A DNA stretch of 64,000 nt from Bradyrhizobium septentrionale (GTDB taxonomy: Bacteria; Pseudomonadota; Alphaproteobacteria; Rhizobiales; Xanthobacteraceae): contig NZ_CP088285.1 of assembly GCF_011516645.4 (NCBI RefSeq), forward strand, positions 6,032,501-6,096,500. Direction: 5' to 3'. The translations under genes and the position numbers were made by a program. Of this stretch, positions 46,607 through 55,119 are shown in pieces (the first letter of the stretch is position 1; each line of letters begins with the position of its first letter). Under the pieces are notes generated by a model. The model was not told the origin of the DNA. It ran no database searches and saw only the letters and a list, made by a program, of their open reading frames with translations.

Positions 46607-46648
46607 CTCCCCCTCCCGCAAATCGTAGAGGTGGTCTAAACTCCTGAC

Positions 46649-47863
46649 ATGACCACCAAGGCCGACCGCGCCGTCAACCGCACCGGCGTCTATCTCGCCG
46701 TGCTGCAGCTCGTGTTCACGCTGGGCTGGACCACCTACGTGATCTATCTGCCAAAGCTGTGCGCTGACGTCGGCATTGCGCCTGCGACCGTTATCCTGAT
46801 CCTGATGATGGATCAGGGCATCTTCACCATTACCGACACCGCCATGGGCATGGCTGCCGACAGGATTTCCAGGATGGTCGGCCGCCTCGGCGTATTCGTC
46901 GGCATCCTCGCCGCGATCTCCTGCGCCGCCTTCATCGCACTGCCCTATGTGGCCGGCACCGGGCCGGGCGCAAAGGTCTGGCTGATCGCGTTGATCGTGA
47001 TCTGGGCGGTGACGTCATCGGCGTTGCGCGCGCCGCCATTGACGCTGCTCGGCAAGTATCGCGCCGAGCCCTCGGTGCCGTTTCTCGCGGCGCTCGCGAT
47101 GCTCGGCTACGGCATCGCCGGCGCAGTCTCGCCGTATCTCGGGGTCGTGCTACGCAACCATGATGCGCGTCTGCCGTTCGTGTTGTCCGGTGCGGTGCTG
47201 TTGCTGACTGCGCTCGCGTTCTCAGGGATCGAGCGCCGCATCGCCAAGGAGGCGCAGCCGGAGCGGCTTGCGCCACCAGCCAAGCGGCTCGGAGCGGTGC
47301 CGATGTTCCTGATCGCGTCGATGGTGCTGCTTTCGCTCGGCTATCAGCTGCACTTCAACATCAACAGCGCCCCGTTCTACCTGCGCTTCGCCAAACCGGA
47401 TGAACTGCAGTGGCTGATGCCGGTGTTCTGGATCGGCTTCAATATCGCGATGTTTCCGGCGAGCATCGTCGTCAGGCATCGCGGCGGCCTGATCGTGATG
47501 GGCGCGGCGGGGCTGCTCGGCGCATTCGCCATCATTGCCGCGGAGATTGCCGGAAGCCTTAATGCCCTGATCGTGGCGCAGTTCCTCGCGGGGGCCGCCT
47601 GGGGCTGCATGCTGATGAGCGCGGTGTCCGCAGCGCTAGCGATCGGGGAGACCGGCGCGGAAGGCAAGGTCACCGGCCTCGTGTTCTCGGCGCTGGCGCT
47701 TGCCACCTTTGCGCGGATGGCGGCAGTCGCCGGCGGCCTGCAGAAGATTCCCGACTATGCGCCGCTGGTGCACTGGGCGCCGGTCGCCTGCTGGTCGGTC
47801 GCCGGTGCGGGCCTGCTCGTGATCGCCGCGTCGCGGCTGCAACGCGGCGCGAAAAGCGCCTAA
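46649..47863 (+). CDS. MFS transporter
   Basis: 404 residues with about twelve membrane helices, e.g. VFTLGWTTYVIYLP, GVFVGILAAISCAAFIALPYV, LLTALAFSGI, VPMFLIASMVLLSLGYQL. The cytoplasmic loop after helix 2 reads GMAADRISRMVGRLG, an MFS motif A equivalent. Direction and substrate are unknown. The stop TAA overlaps the TAG of the convergent TPP-enzyme gene by two bases (CTAA at 47860-47863). Confidence 0.88.
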   Translation: MTTKADRAVNRTGVYLAVLQLVFTLGWTTYVIYLPKLCADVGIAPATVILILMMDQGIFTITDTAMGMAADRISRMVGRLGVFVGILAAISCAAFIALPYVAGTGPGAKVWLIALIVIWAVTSSALRAPPLTLLGKYRAEPSVPFLAALAMLGYGIAGAVSPYLGVVLRNHDARLPFVLSGAVLLLTALAFSGIERRIAKEAQPERLAPPAKRLGAVPMFLIASMVLLSLGYQLHFNINSAPFYLRFAKPDELQWLMPVFWIGFNIAMFPASIVVRHRGGLIVMGAAGLLGAFAIIAAEIAGSLNALIVAQFLAGAAWGCMLMSAVSAALAIGETGAEGKVTGLVFSALALATFARMAAVAGGLQKIPDYAPLVHWAPVACWSVAGAGLLVIAASRLQRGAKSA

Positions 47864-49500
47864 TTGTTCTTCGCCGGATGGATGAAGGCCCAGGGCGAGA
47901 CCTCGGAATCGGTCGGCACTTCCACCGAGATCACGTAGGGACCGCCGTCGGCCAGTGCCTTCTCCAGCACCGGGCGGAAGTGATCGGGCGAGGTGACGCG
48001 CGCGGCGCCGACGCCGAAGGATTCCGCGAGCTTGACGAAATCGGGATTGACCAGATCGGAGGCGACGACGCGGCCGTCGAAGCGCTCGCGCTGGTCGCGG
48101 CGGACATTGCCGTAGGCGTTGTTGTTGAACACCAGCGTCACCACGCCGATCCTGAACTGGACGGCGGTGGCTAGCTCCTGCACGCCGAACATGAAACCAC
48201 CGTCGCCGGTGATGGCGACCACCGGCTTGTTTGGGTTGGCGACCTTGGCGCCGAGCGCGGTCGGGAAGCCCGAGCCGAGCGTGCCCTGATAGCCCGAGGT
48301 GACGAAGGTGCGCGGTTCGTAGATCGGAAAGCCGTACCAGGAGGCGAAGCCGACCTGCGACAGCTCGTCGGTGACGATGGCGTTTGCCGGCAGCACCTCG
48401 CGCAGGATCTTCAGATAGGCCATCTGCGGCTGGATGCGCTGGATCTCGTGCTCGGTGGCGGCGGTCGCCTCGCGGATCGCGGCGCGGCGGCCCGAGGTCT
48501 TGCTGTAGCCGGCCCTGCGGACCGCAGCGACGAGATCGGCGGTTGCGGCCTTGGCGTCCGCGATCACGGCGGCATCGGCGGGCCAGCGGCGCAGCTCGAC
48601 CGGATCGATGTCGATCCGCACGCATTTCAGGCCGGCCGGCTGATAGGGCCAGCGCGACATCGTCGGCAGCTCCAGGCGGGTGCCGACGCCGATCATCAGG
48701 TCGGTCTTCGGCCACAGTCTGTAGGCCGAAGCCATCGTGAGCCCGAGCTCATGTGCGTTGGAGACGATGCCGCGGCCGCTGCGGAATGCCACGACAGGCG
48801 CGTCGATCATCTCGGCCAGCTCAAGGATTTCCTCGCGCGCCTCGATGGCGCCGCTGCCGACAAAGATCATCGGCGCCTTGCTGCCGGCAATCAGATCGGC
48901 GGCCGCCTTGATGCGGTCTGGATCGGGCTGCGGCGCCGGCAATTGATCAAACGGCTTCACGGCCGCAACCTGGGTGCGCTGGGTAAACACGTCCCACGGC
49001 ATTTCGAGCGAGGCCGGGCCGCGGCGGCCCGATAGCATCTCCTGGAACGCGCGCGACACCATCGCGGGCGCGTTGTCGGGGTATTCGATCCGCTCAGCCC
49101 ATTTCACGAAGCTGCGCAGCGTCGCGAGCTGGTCCGGCATCTCGTGCAGATGGCCGCGGCCCTTGCCCAGAAATTGCGTCGGCACCTGACCGGTCAGGCA
49201 CAGCACCGGCTCGTTGCAGCCGAACGCGGTGAGCAGCGCCGCCGAGGCGTTGAGCACGCCGGGGCCGGGCACCACGCTGAACACGCCGGGCTTGCCGCTG
49301 GAGCGGGCATAGCCAAACGCCATGTAGCCGCAGGCCTGCTCATGCCGGGCGCCGATCACCTTGAGCTGCGCCTGGTGGAACGCATCGAACAGGCCATAGA
49401 TCTGTGCGCCGGGGAGGCCGAACACGGTGTCGACGCCGTGGGCGACGAGGCCGTTGACGATCGCTTCGCCGCCGGATGTTGAGGTCATGGCACTGTCCAC
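47860..49500 (-). CDS. Thiamine pyrophosphate-dependent enzyme, acetolactate synthase-like
   Basis: 546 residues from GTG 49500, or ATG 49488. N-terminal pyrimidine domain with the key Glu in IGARHEQACGYMAFGYAR, middle domain, then the PP domain with ITGDGGFMFGVQEL and FNNNAYGNVRR, the GDG...NN diphosphate/Mg2+ motif. It could decarboxylate or condense a 2-oxo acid. It is the last gene of the hpa operon, 12 bases after the FAH gene, so a role on a 2-oxo acid from that pathway is likely but unproved. No small regulatory subunit follows. Confidence 0.86.
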   Translation of the reverse strand: MDSAMTSTSGGEAIVNGLVAHGVDTVFGLPGAQIYGLFDAFHQAQLKVIGARHEQACGYMAFGYARSSGKPGVFSVVPGPGVLNASAALLTAFGCNEPVLCLTGQVPTQFLGKGRGHLHEMPDQLATLRSFVKWAERIEYPDNAPAMVSRAFQEMLSGRRGPASLEMPWDVFTQRTQVAAVKPFDQLPAPQPDPDRIKAAADLIAGSKAPMIFVGSGAIEAREEILELAEMIDAPVVAFRSGRGIVSNAHELGLTMASAYRLWPKTDLMIGVGTRLELPTMSRWPYQPAGLKCVRIDIDPVELRRWPADAAVIADAKAATADLVAAVRRAGYSKTSGRRAAIREATAATEHEIQRIQPQMAYLKILREVLPANAIVTDELSQVGFASWYGFPIYEPRTFVTSGYQGTLGSGFPTALGAKVANPNKPVVAITGDGGFMFGVQELATAVQFRIGVVTLVFNNNAYGNVRRDQRERFDGRVVASDLVNPDFVKLAESFGVGAARVTSPDHFRPVLEKALADGGPYVISVEVPTDSEVSPWAFIHPAKNN

Positions 49501-49512
49501 TTGCTTCTCGGG

Positions 49513-50400
49513 TTAGGTCGCTTCGTCGACGACGCTATTGCGCAGGATGCCGACGCCTTCGGCTTCGACCTCGACGACGTCACCGGGCTTCAGATAGCGC
49601 GGCGGATCGAACCGCGCACCTGCGCCGGTTGGCGTCCCCGTGACGATGATGTCGCCGGGAACCAGCGTCGTGAAGGTCGAGATGTAGTTGATGAGGTAGC
49701 GGAAGCCGAAGATCAAGCGTGAGGTGCGGTCGTCCTGCCTGACTTCGCCGTTGACCCGCGTGGTCAGGCGAATATCGGCGATCTGCGCTTCGCTGGTGTA
49801 GGGCACGATCCATGGGCCGAGGCTGCCGGTGGAATCGAAGTTCTTGCCCTGGGTGACGTTGAATTTTGCGTGGCGCACCCAGTCGCGGATGGTGCCTTCA
49901 TTGCAGAGCGTGATCGCTGCGATGTGATCGAGCGCGGCGCTCTCGGTAATGTGCCGGCCGGCCTTGCCGATCACCAGCACCAGCTCGCCCTCATAGTCGA
50001 GCTGCGGCGAGATGCGCGGCCGCACCACCGGCGTGTCGTGGCCGACGAAGGAGCGCGGCACCCGCAGGAACATGCTGGGATATTTCGGCGCATCCGAGCC
50101 GTCCTTGTACTCGGCATTGCGGTCCGGATAGTTGACGCCGATGCAGATGATCTTCTCCGGCGCCGGAATCGGCAGCTGCCAGGCGACCGCGTCGAGCGCA
50201 TGGTCGGGCGCACGCTTGGCGGCATCCTCCACGAGTTTCGTCAGCGCGCCGGCGGCGATCGCCTCGCGCAGGGTCGGATAGTCCCTGACGAAGCGTGACG
50301 AGAGGTCGACGATGCCGGTGTCGGTGACGGCGCCATACTTGGTGGCGCCGTTGATGGAGTAGGTGGCGAGGCGAGGAGCGGGCATCTGCAATCCATTCAT
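49513..50400 (-). CDS. Fumarylacetoacetate hydrolase family protein, HpaG-like single domain
   Basis: 295 residues: one FAH domain with IICIGVNYPDRNAEY, DYEGELVLVIGK (E-x-E metal ligands), LCNEGTIRDW, KNFDSTGSLGPWIV and GDIIVTGTPTGAGA. In the homoprotocatechuate route the bifunctional HpaG (about 429 residues, two FAH domains) decarboxylates and isomerises the pathway acid. Here only one domain is seen, so it may do one step, perhaps the decarboxylation. The setting is a same-strand operon after hpaD, with a repeat copy in the gap. Confidence 0.82.
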   Translation of the reverse strand: MNGLQMPAPRLATYSINGATKYGAVTDTGIVDLSSRFVRDYPTLREAIAAGALTKLVEDAAKRAPDHALDAVAWQLPIPAPEKIICIGVNYPDRNAEYKDGSDAPKYPSMFLRVPRSFVGHDTPVVRPRISPQLDYEGELVLVIGKAGRHITESAALDHIAAITLCNEGTIRDWVRHAKFNVTQGKNFDSTGSLGPWIVPYTSEAQIADIRLTTRVNGEVRQDDRTSRLIFGFRYLINYISTFTTLVPGDIIVTGTPTGAGARFDPPRYLKPGDVVEVEAEGVGILRNSVVDEAT

Positions 50401-50404
50401 TGGT

Positions 50405-50539
50405 GTCGTCCCGGCCGAGTGCGCGATTGCGCACGGAGCCGGGACCCATACGCCGCGGCCATCGGAGTGGGTACGCGGCCAGACATTCTTTCGGCAACCC
50501 TATTCGGTGGTTATGGGTCCCGGCCTTCGCCGGGACGAC
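50405..50539. repeat. CCATAACCAC inverted-repeat element, copy 6 (variant)
   Basis: Outer arms GTCGTCCCGGCC and GGCCTTCGCCGGGACGAC. The inner left arm has decayed to GGGACCCATACGCC, while the right arm keeps GGTGGTTATGGGTCCC. It lies between hpaD and the FAH gene inside an operon. Confidence 0.8.
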
Positions 50540-50565
50540 GTGGATGGTGTTCGTTGCATTCGTCT

Positions 50566-51549
50566 TTAATCCGCAACCAGCACGTCGGCGACGAAGCGCG
50601 GTTCGCGCACCGCTTGTCCCGCGAAGGTCGAGCCTTCCTCGAACCAGGAGCGCGGCGCCGGCGCGCCCCACAGCGTCTGGCGGCGCGGATCGCGCAGCGA
50701 CCAGCGCAGCGGCTCATGGTCATGATCGCCGGTGAGATAGTCGCTGGTGTAGAGTTCGATGCGGTGGCCGTCGGGATCGCGGATATAGAGGAAGAAGGCG
50801 TTGGAGATGCCGTGCCGGCCGGGGCCGCGCTCGATATTCGCAAGGAAGCCGGAGGAGGCCATCACGTCGCAGAGATGCACGATGTTCATCGCGGTCGGCA
50901 CCCAATAGGCGATGTGGTGCAGGCGCGGCCCCTTGCCGTTGGTGATGGCGAAGTCGTGGACATTGCCCTTGCGATGCATCCAGGCGGCTGCGATGCGGCC
51001 GTTGGCGCCGTCCTCCTCGGCATACTCTGTGAGGCGGAAGCCGAGCCGGGCGTAGAAATCGACGGTGTCCTGCACCTCGGCGGCGAACACGTTGAAATGG
51101 TCGAGCCGCTGCGGATGGCAGCCCTTGTAGAGATCGTAGCGCCGCAGCAGATGCGGGCGCTTCTCCATCGTGGCGTAGAGCTCGATCTGGAAGCCGAACG
51201 GATCGGTGAACTGCAGGGTGCGGCCCTGGAACGGCTGGTCGACGAAGGAGTAGGCAACGCCGTTCTCCGAGAAGAAGGCGGCCGCCTTGTCGAGATCGCC
51301 GTCATTGCCGACCTTGAAGCCGAGCCGGTTGCAGGCGGCGTTCGGCGCCTTGCGCAGCACCACCGAATGATGCTGGTGCTCCTCGCTGGCGCGCAGATAC
51401 ACCGCCTTGTCGTCGCGATCCTCGATATGGAGGCCGACCGTGTTCGCATAGAAGGTGGCGCTCTTCTCCAGGTCCGTGACGTCGAGCACGGCATGGCTGC
51501 AGCGGATGATGTTGAAGGGTGGATCGAAGACGTGCGTCGGAACGGGCAT
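50566..51549 (-). CDS. hpaD: Homoprotocatechuate 2,3-dioxygenase (extradiol, VOC fold)
   Basis: 327 residues with two VOC modules. Iron ligands are the likely H151 (RLDHFNVF), H211 or H212 (LHHIAYWV) and E265 (HRIELYTSDY), as in Brevibacterium/Arthrobacter HPCD. It cleaves 3,4-dihydroxyphenylacetate next to the diol to 5-carboxymethyl-2-hydroxymuconate semialdehyde. Neighbours hpaE, hpaF and hpaH fix the pathway. A catechol 2,3-dioxygenase of other specificity is the alternative. The extradiol type differs from the E. coli HpaD (LigB fold). Confidence 0.88.
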   Translation of the reverse strand: MPVPTHVFDPPFNIIRCSHAVLDVTDLEKSATFYANTVGLHIEDRDDKAVYLRASEEHQHHSVVLRKAPNAACNRLGFKVGNDGDLDKAAAFFSENGVAYSFVDQPFQGRTLQFTDPFGFQIELYATMEKRPHLLRRYDLYKGCHPQRLDHFNVFAAEVQDTVDFYARLGFRLTEYAEEDGANGRIAAAWMHRKGNVHDFAITNGKGPRLHHIAYWVPTAMNIVHLCDVMASSGFLANIERGPGRHGISNAFFLYIRDPDGHRIELYTSDYLTGDHDHEPLRWSLRDPRRQTLWGAPAPRSWFEEGSTFAGQAVREPRFVADVLVAD

Positions 51550-51570
51550 GGTGTTTCCTCAATTTTGTTC

Positions 51571-51669
51571 GTCATTCCGGGCTCGCGAAGCGTGAACCCT
51601 GAATCTCGAGGTTCCCTGATGCGCAATTGCGCATCTGTGGTTCGATGCTGCGCATCGCCCCGGAACGAC
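51571..51669. repeat. Palindromic repeat, GTCATTCCGG type, with an 18-base palindrome
   Basis: GTCATTCCGGGCTCGCGAAG at one end and CGGAACGAC at the other. Inside is GATGCGCAATTGCGCATC (51618-51635), a perfect palindrome. It occupies the gap between hpaE and hpaD. Confidence 0.72.
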
Positions 51670-51675
51670 GGCTGG

Positions 51676-53220
51676 TTACATTCCCAGTTTCTGAATCTTG
51701 TGCGTCCCGCGCGCGAGCGAGACGTGCTTGGTTTCCATGTAGAAGTCGAACGAGTAGTCGCCGCCGTCGCGGCCGATGCCCGACGCTTTCATGCCGCCGA
51801 ACGGGGTCGGCAGATGGCGGACGTTTTCCGAGTTGAGCCAGATCATGCCGGCTTCCAGCGCATCCGCCACGCGCAACGCGCGGCCCATGTCGCCGGTCCA
51901 GACATAGCCGGTCAGGCCGTATTGCACGCCGTTGGCGATCTCGATGGCGTCAGCCTCGTCCTTGAACGGGATCACGGTCAGGAACGGGCCGAACACCTCT
52001 TCCTGCGCGACGCGCATGGTCGCGTTGGCGCCGGTCACCAGCGTCGGCTGCACATAGTGGCCGCCGCCGGGCCCGTCATGCGGCTTGCCGCCGACCGCGA
52101 TGGTGGCGCCGTCCTTCCTTGCGACGTCGAAATAGCTGCACACCTTGGCCAGGTGCCGCTCATGGATCAGCGGCCCGATCTCGGTGGCGGGATCGAGGGG
52201 ATGACCGACCTTGAGCGCCTTGACGCGCGCGGTCAGCTTCTCGATGAACTTGTCGGCGATGCTGTGCTGGACGAGGAGCCGGCTCGACGACGTGCAGCGC
52301 TCGCCATTGAGCGAGTAGATCATGAACACGACAGCATCGAGCGCGCGGTCGAGATCGGCGTCGTCGAACACGATCACCGGGTTCTTGCCGCCGAGCTCGA
52401 AATGCACGCGCTTCAAGGTAGGCGCGCCCTGCGCCATGATCGCCGAGCCCGTCGTGCTCTCGCCGACGAAGCCGATCGCCTTGATGGCGGGATGTTCGGT
52501 CAGCGCCTTGCCGGCCTCTTCGCCGAAACCGTGCACGGTGTTGAGCACGCCGTCGGGGAGGCCGGCCTGCTTGGCCAGCTTCACCAACAGATCGGCCGTC
52601 ACCGGCGACCATTCCGCCGGCTTGTGCACCACGGTGCAGCCGGCGGCGAGCGCCGGCGCGATCTTCCAGGTCGAGAGCATGAACGGCGTGTTCCACGGCG
52701 TGATCACGCCGACCGGGCCGATCGGCACGCGGGTCGAGATGTTCCAGTGCTCATCCGAGGGCGTGTTGAGGCCGTCGCGCGCCTCAGTGCATTTGTCGGC
52801 GAAGAAGCGGAAATTCTCCGCGGCGCGGATCGCGGCCTTGGCCATGAAGCGGTGCGCCTGGCCGGTGTCGATGCATTCGAGCACCGCGATGTCGTCGGCG
52901 CGCTCCTCGATCGCGTCGGCGACACGATGCAAGAGCTTGCGGCGCTGCGTCGCCGGCATGTCGCGCCAGGCCTTGAACGCCTTGGAAGCAGCGGTTGCCG
53001 CACGGTCGATATCCTCGGCGTTGCCGCGCGCGACGGTCGCCAGCACGGTGCCGTCGATCGGCGATTTCGTCTCGAATGTCTGGCCGGAGGCCGCCGGGAC
53101 GACCTTGCCGTCGATCAAATTGCCGATGCCGTCGGCCTTCAACTTGGCGAGCAGGGGACCGGCGCGATCGCGATTGGCCTGGAACACGTCGGCCGATGAT
53201 TTCGGAGTGGCTTTATCCAT
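51676..53220 (-). CDS. hpaE: 5-carboxymethyl-2-hydroxymuconate semialdehyde dehydrogenase
   Basis: 514 residues of the aldehyde dehydrogenase superfamily. PIGPVGVITPWNTPFMLSTW, the nucleotide-site KPAEWSP, FELGGKNPVIVF with the general base Glu, and SLNGERCTSSSR with the catalytic Cys. It oxidises the ring-cleavage semialdehyde with NAD+ to 5-carboxymethyl-2-hydroxymuconate. Its first codons overlap the end of hpaF by 8 bases. Betaine or generic ALDH activity is unlikely in this context. Confidence 0.9.
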   Translation of the reverse strand: MDKATPKSSADVFQANRDRAGPLLAKLKADGIGNLIDGKVVPAASGQTFETKSPIDGTVLATVARGNAEDIDRAATAASKAFKAWRDMPATQRRKLLHRVADAIEERADDIAVLECIDTGQAHRFMAKAAIRAAENFRFFADKCTEARDGLNTPSDEHWNISTRVPIGPVGVITPWNTPFMLSTWKIAPALAAGCTVVHKPAEWSPVTADLLVKLAKQAGLPDGVLNTVHGFGEEAGKALTEHPAIKAIGFVGESTTGSAIMAQGAPTLKRVHFELGGKNPVIVFDDADLDRALDAVVFMIYSLNGERCTSSSRLLVQHSIADKFIEKLTARVKALKVGHPLDPATEIGPLIHERHLAKVCSYFDVARKDGATIAVGGKPHDGPGGGHYVQPTLVTGANATMRVAQEEVFGPFLTVIPFKDEADAIEIANGVQYGLTGYVWTGDMGRALRVADALEAGMIWLNSENVRHLPTPFGGMKASGIGRDGGDYSFDFYMETKHVSLARGTHKIQKLGM

Positions 53221-53611
53221 TGACCGTCTCCACCTTCAGTGCCTCGTGGATGTTGTTGCGTTTCCAGCTGGTTTCCTTGTCGTTGATCTGCATGTCGAAC
53301 GACAAAGCAAATTTGCTTTTTGCAAATACCGGATCAAGATGCGCCGACAGCGCCTTGAAGATGTGCTCGCCGGCCTTCTTGCGGGTGGCGAGATCGCGGC
53401 CCTCGCCAAGCCGCAACACCATGTCGAGGAAGCCGTAATTCGCGCGCCCGTCGGCGATCGCGTAATGCTCGCATCGGATGGCGCGGACGCGGATGCCGCC
53501 GAGCGGGAAGATGCCGGTCTCGACCGCGGCCTTGCGGACCAGTTCGACGGTTGCGCCGATGTCGACGAGGCCGTCGAGATTGGCGGAATATTCCAGCGTG
53601 AAATGCGGCAT
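53213..53611 (-). CDS. hpaF: 5-carboxymethyl-2-hydroxymuconate delta-isomerase
   Basis: 132 residues with a Pro1 N-terminus (MPHFTLEYSANLDGL), as required in the tautomerase superfamily, and TGIFPLGGIRVRAIRCEHYA plus KRNNIHEAL near the end, as in E. coli HpcD/HpaF. It isomerises 5-carboxymethyl-2-hydroxymuconate to its oxo form. The start lies 21 bases after the hpaH stop; the end overlaps hpaE. Confidence 0.92.
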   Translation of the reverse strand: MPHFTLEYSANLDGLVDIGATVELVRKAAVETGIFPLGGIRVRAIRCEHYAIADGRANYGFLDMVLRLGEGRDLATRKKAGEHIFKALSAHLDPVFAKSKFALSFDMQINDKETSWKRNNIHEALKVETVNG

Positions 53612-53632
53612 GCAGTGCTCCTGCTGAGTGCG

Positions 53633-54439
53633 TCAGGCGAAGTAGCAGCTCACGGAACCGTACGGTCCGTAATCGGCCTGAATGGTGTCACCCTTGCGGG
53701 TCTCGATCGGGCGGATGAAGGAGCCCGCCAGCACGATTTGTCCGGCCTCCAGCGCCAGCCCGTTCGGGGCGATCTTGTTGGCGAGCCACGCCACCGCGGT
53801 CGCCGGATGATTCAACACGCCGGCGGCGAGTCCGGTTTCCTCGAGCTGGCCGTTGCGGAAGCAGAGCGCGCCGATCCAGCGCAGATCGGCTTCCAGCGGA
53901 CGGATCGGCCGGCCGCCGAGCACGATGCCGGCGTTGGCGGCATTGTCGGCGATGGTGTCGAAGATTTTTCGCGTCGCCTTGGTCTCGGGGTCGACGCGCT
54001 CGACCCTCGTATCCAGGATTTCCAGTGCCGGCACCACGAAGTCGGTGGCGTTGAGCACGTCGAACAGCGTGCAGTCCGGTCCAGCCAGACGATGCTTCAT
54101 CACGAAGGCGAGCTCGGCCTCGACGCGGGTTGCGATGAAGCGGTCGGTTGGCACCAAGCCGCCATCGGCAAAGAACATGTCGTCGAGCAGGACGCCGGAA
54201 TCGGGCTCGTCGATATTGAGCGCACTCTGCATCGCCTTCGAGGTCAGGCCGATCTTGTGGCCCTTGACGACGCGGCCCTGCGCCACCTTCATCTCGACCC
54301 AGACCTTCTGAATCGCGTAGGCCTCTTCGAGGGTGATACGGGGGTATTCCAGCGACAGCTGGCGGATTTGCTTGCGGGTCTTTTCCGCAGTGTCGAGCCG
54401 CTCGGCGGCAGCGCGGATATCGTCCTTGGAGAGGGCCAT
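53633..54439 (-). CDS. hpaH: 2-oxo-hepta-3-ene-1,7-dioate hydratase
   Basis: 268 residues of the 2-keto-4-pentenoate hydratase family: VVKGHKIGLTSKAMQ, RVEAELAFVMKHRL (E-x-E metal site), LEILDTRV, and NKIAPNGLALEAGQIVLAGS. It adds water to 2-oxohept-3-enedioate to make the 4-hydroxy acid cleaved by HpaI. It is the first gene of the reverse-strand hpa operon, 111 bases from divergent hpaR. MhpD-type hydratases are the nearest alternative. Confidence 0.9.
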   Translation of the reverse strand: MALSKDDIRAAAERLDTAEKTRKQIRQLSLEYPRITLEEAYAIQKVWVEMKVAQGRVVKGHKIGLTSKAMQSALNIDEPDSGVLLDDMFFADGGLVPTDRFIATRVEAELAFVMKHRLAGPDCTLFDVLNATDFVVPALEILDTRVERVDPETKATRKIFDTIADNAANAGIVLGGRPIRPLEADLRWIGALCFRNGQLEETGLAAGVLNHPATAVAWLANKIAPNGLALEAGQIVLAGSFIRPIETRKGDTIQADYGPYGSVSCYFA

Positions 54440-54550
54440 GCGTGATACACAAAAGTGGGTGTTGGGGAGAGGATTAACATGTTAAGTGAATTTCTGCAAA
54501 CTGAATCGGGGCATGCTGCACCGCAAAAGTTTGTTGTGGCGGATTGATTA
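54440..54550. promoter_or_regulatory. Divergent hpaH/hpaR promoter with a perfect palindrome (possible HpaR operator)
   Basis: TTAACATGTTAA at 54474-54485 is a perfect 12-base palindrome, 34 bases from the hpaH start, in the only gap between the regulator and the operon. MarR-family HpaR represses such operons and is released by the aromatic substrate, so this is the natural operator candidate. For hpaH, TTGCAG then TAATCC 17 bases on overlaps the palindrome as a possible promoter. Confidence 0.55.
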
Positions 54551-55084
54551 ATGGCGCGCAAAAATTCGAACGACACGCGGTCAGGGCAAGGTGATGAAGG
54601 ATCGCCGCGTCGGACGCCGATGCGCGAGTTTTCGCGCTCGCTGCCGATGTCGCTGCTGCGGGCACGCGAAGCGGTGATGCGGCAATTCCGCCCGTCGCTG
54701 CGCAATCACGGGCTGACCGAGCAGCAGTGGCGGATCCTGCGGGCGCTCACCGCGGTCGACGAGATCGAGGTCACCGAGCTCGCCCGCACGGCGTTTCTGC
54801 TCGGCCCGAGCCTGTCGCGCATCCTGCGCGATCTCGAGGCCCGCCAGTTGATCGAGCGCAAGGCGGCGGAGAACGACGCGCGACGTGCGGTGGTTTCGAT
54901 CTCCGCCAAGGGGTTGAAGCTGATCGAGGCGGTGGCGCCGACCTCGGAGGTGATCTACGCCGCCATCACCAGGCGCTACGGCGCGCGCAAGCTCGCGGAA
55001 TTGCAGGAGATGCTGGGCGCGCTGGAAGCAAGCCTTGCCGGAATGAGCTCCACGGATGACGCCGAGGTCGAGGCTGACGAGTAG
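54551..55084 (+). CDS. hpaR: MarR-family repressor of homoprotocatechuate degradation
   Basis: 177 residues. Winged helix: NHGLTEQQWRILRAL, EVTELARTAFLLGPSLSRIL (recognition helix region) and RKAAENDARRAVVSISAKG (wing), followed by dimer helices. The N-terminal 24 residues are basic and disordered. The stretch FSRSLPMSLLRAREAVMRQF resembles E. coli HpaR. It likely represses hpaH through hpaG and itself. It is divergent from hpaH. Confidence 0.85.
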   Translation: MARKNSNDTRSGQGDEGSPRRTPMREFSRSLPMSLLRAREAVMRQFRPSLRNHGLTEQQWRILRALTAVDEIEVTELARTAFLLGPSLSRILRDLEARQLIERKAAENDARRAVVSISAKGLKLIEAVAPTSEVIYAAITRRYGARKLAELQEMLGALEASLAGMSSTDDAEVEADE

Positions 55085-55119
55085 CCGGGAATTTGCGCGA
55101 TGGCGCGCAGCAGTGCCGG

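Noticed and set aside
47860..49500. Biosynthetic acetolactate synthase (ilvB)
   Set aside because: There is no ilvN small subunit nor other ilv gene beside it, and it stands at the end of an aromatic catabolic operon.
50419..53199. 926-codon forward frame across hpaD and hpaE
   Set aside because: It lies antisense to hpaD and hpaE and reads through two palindromic repeats; no domain is seen.
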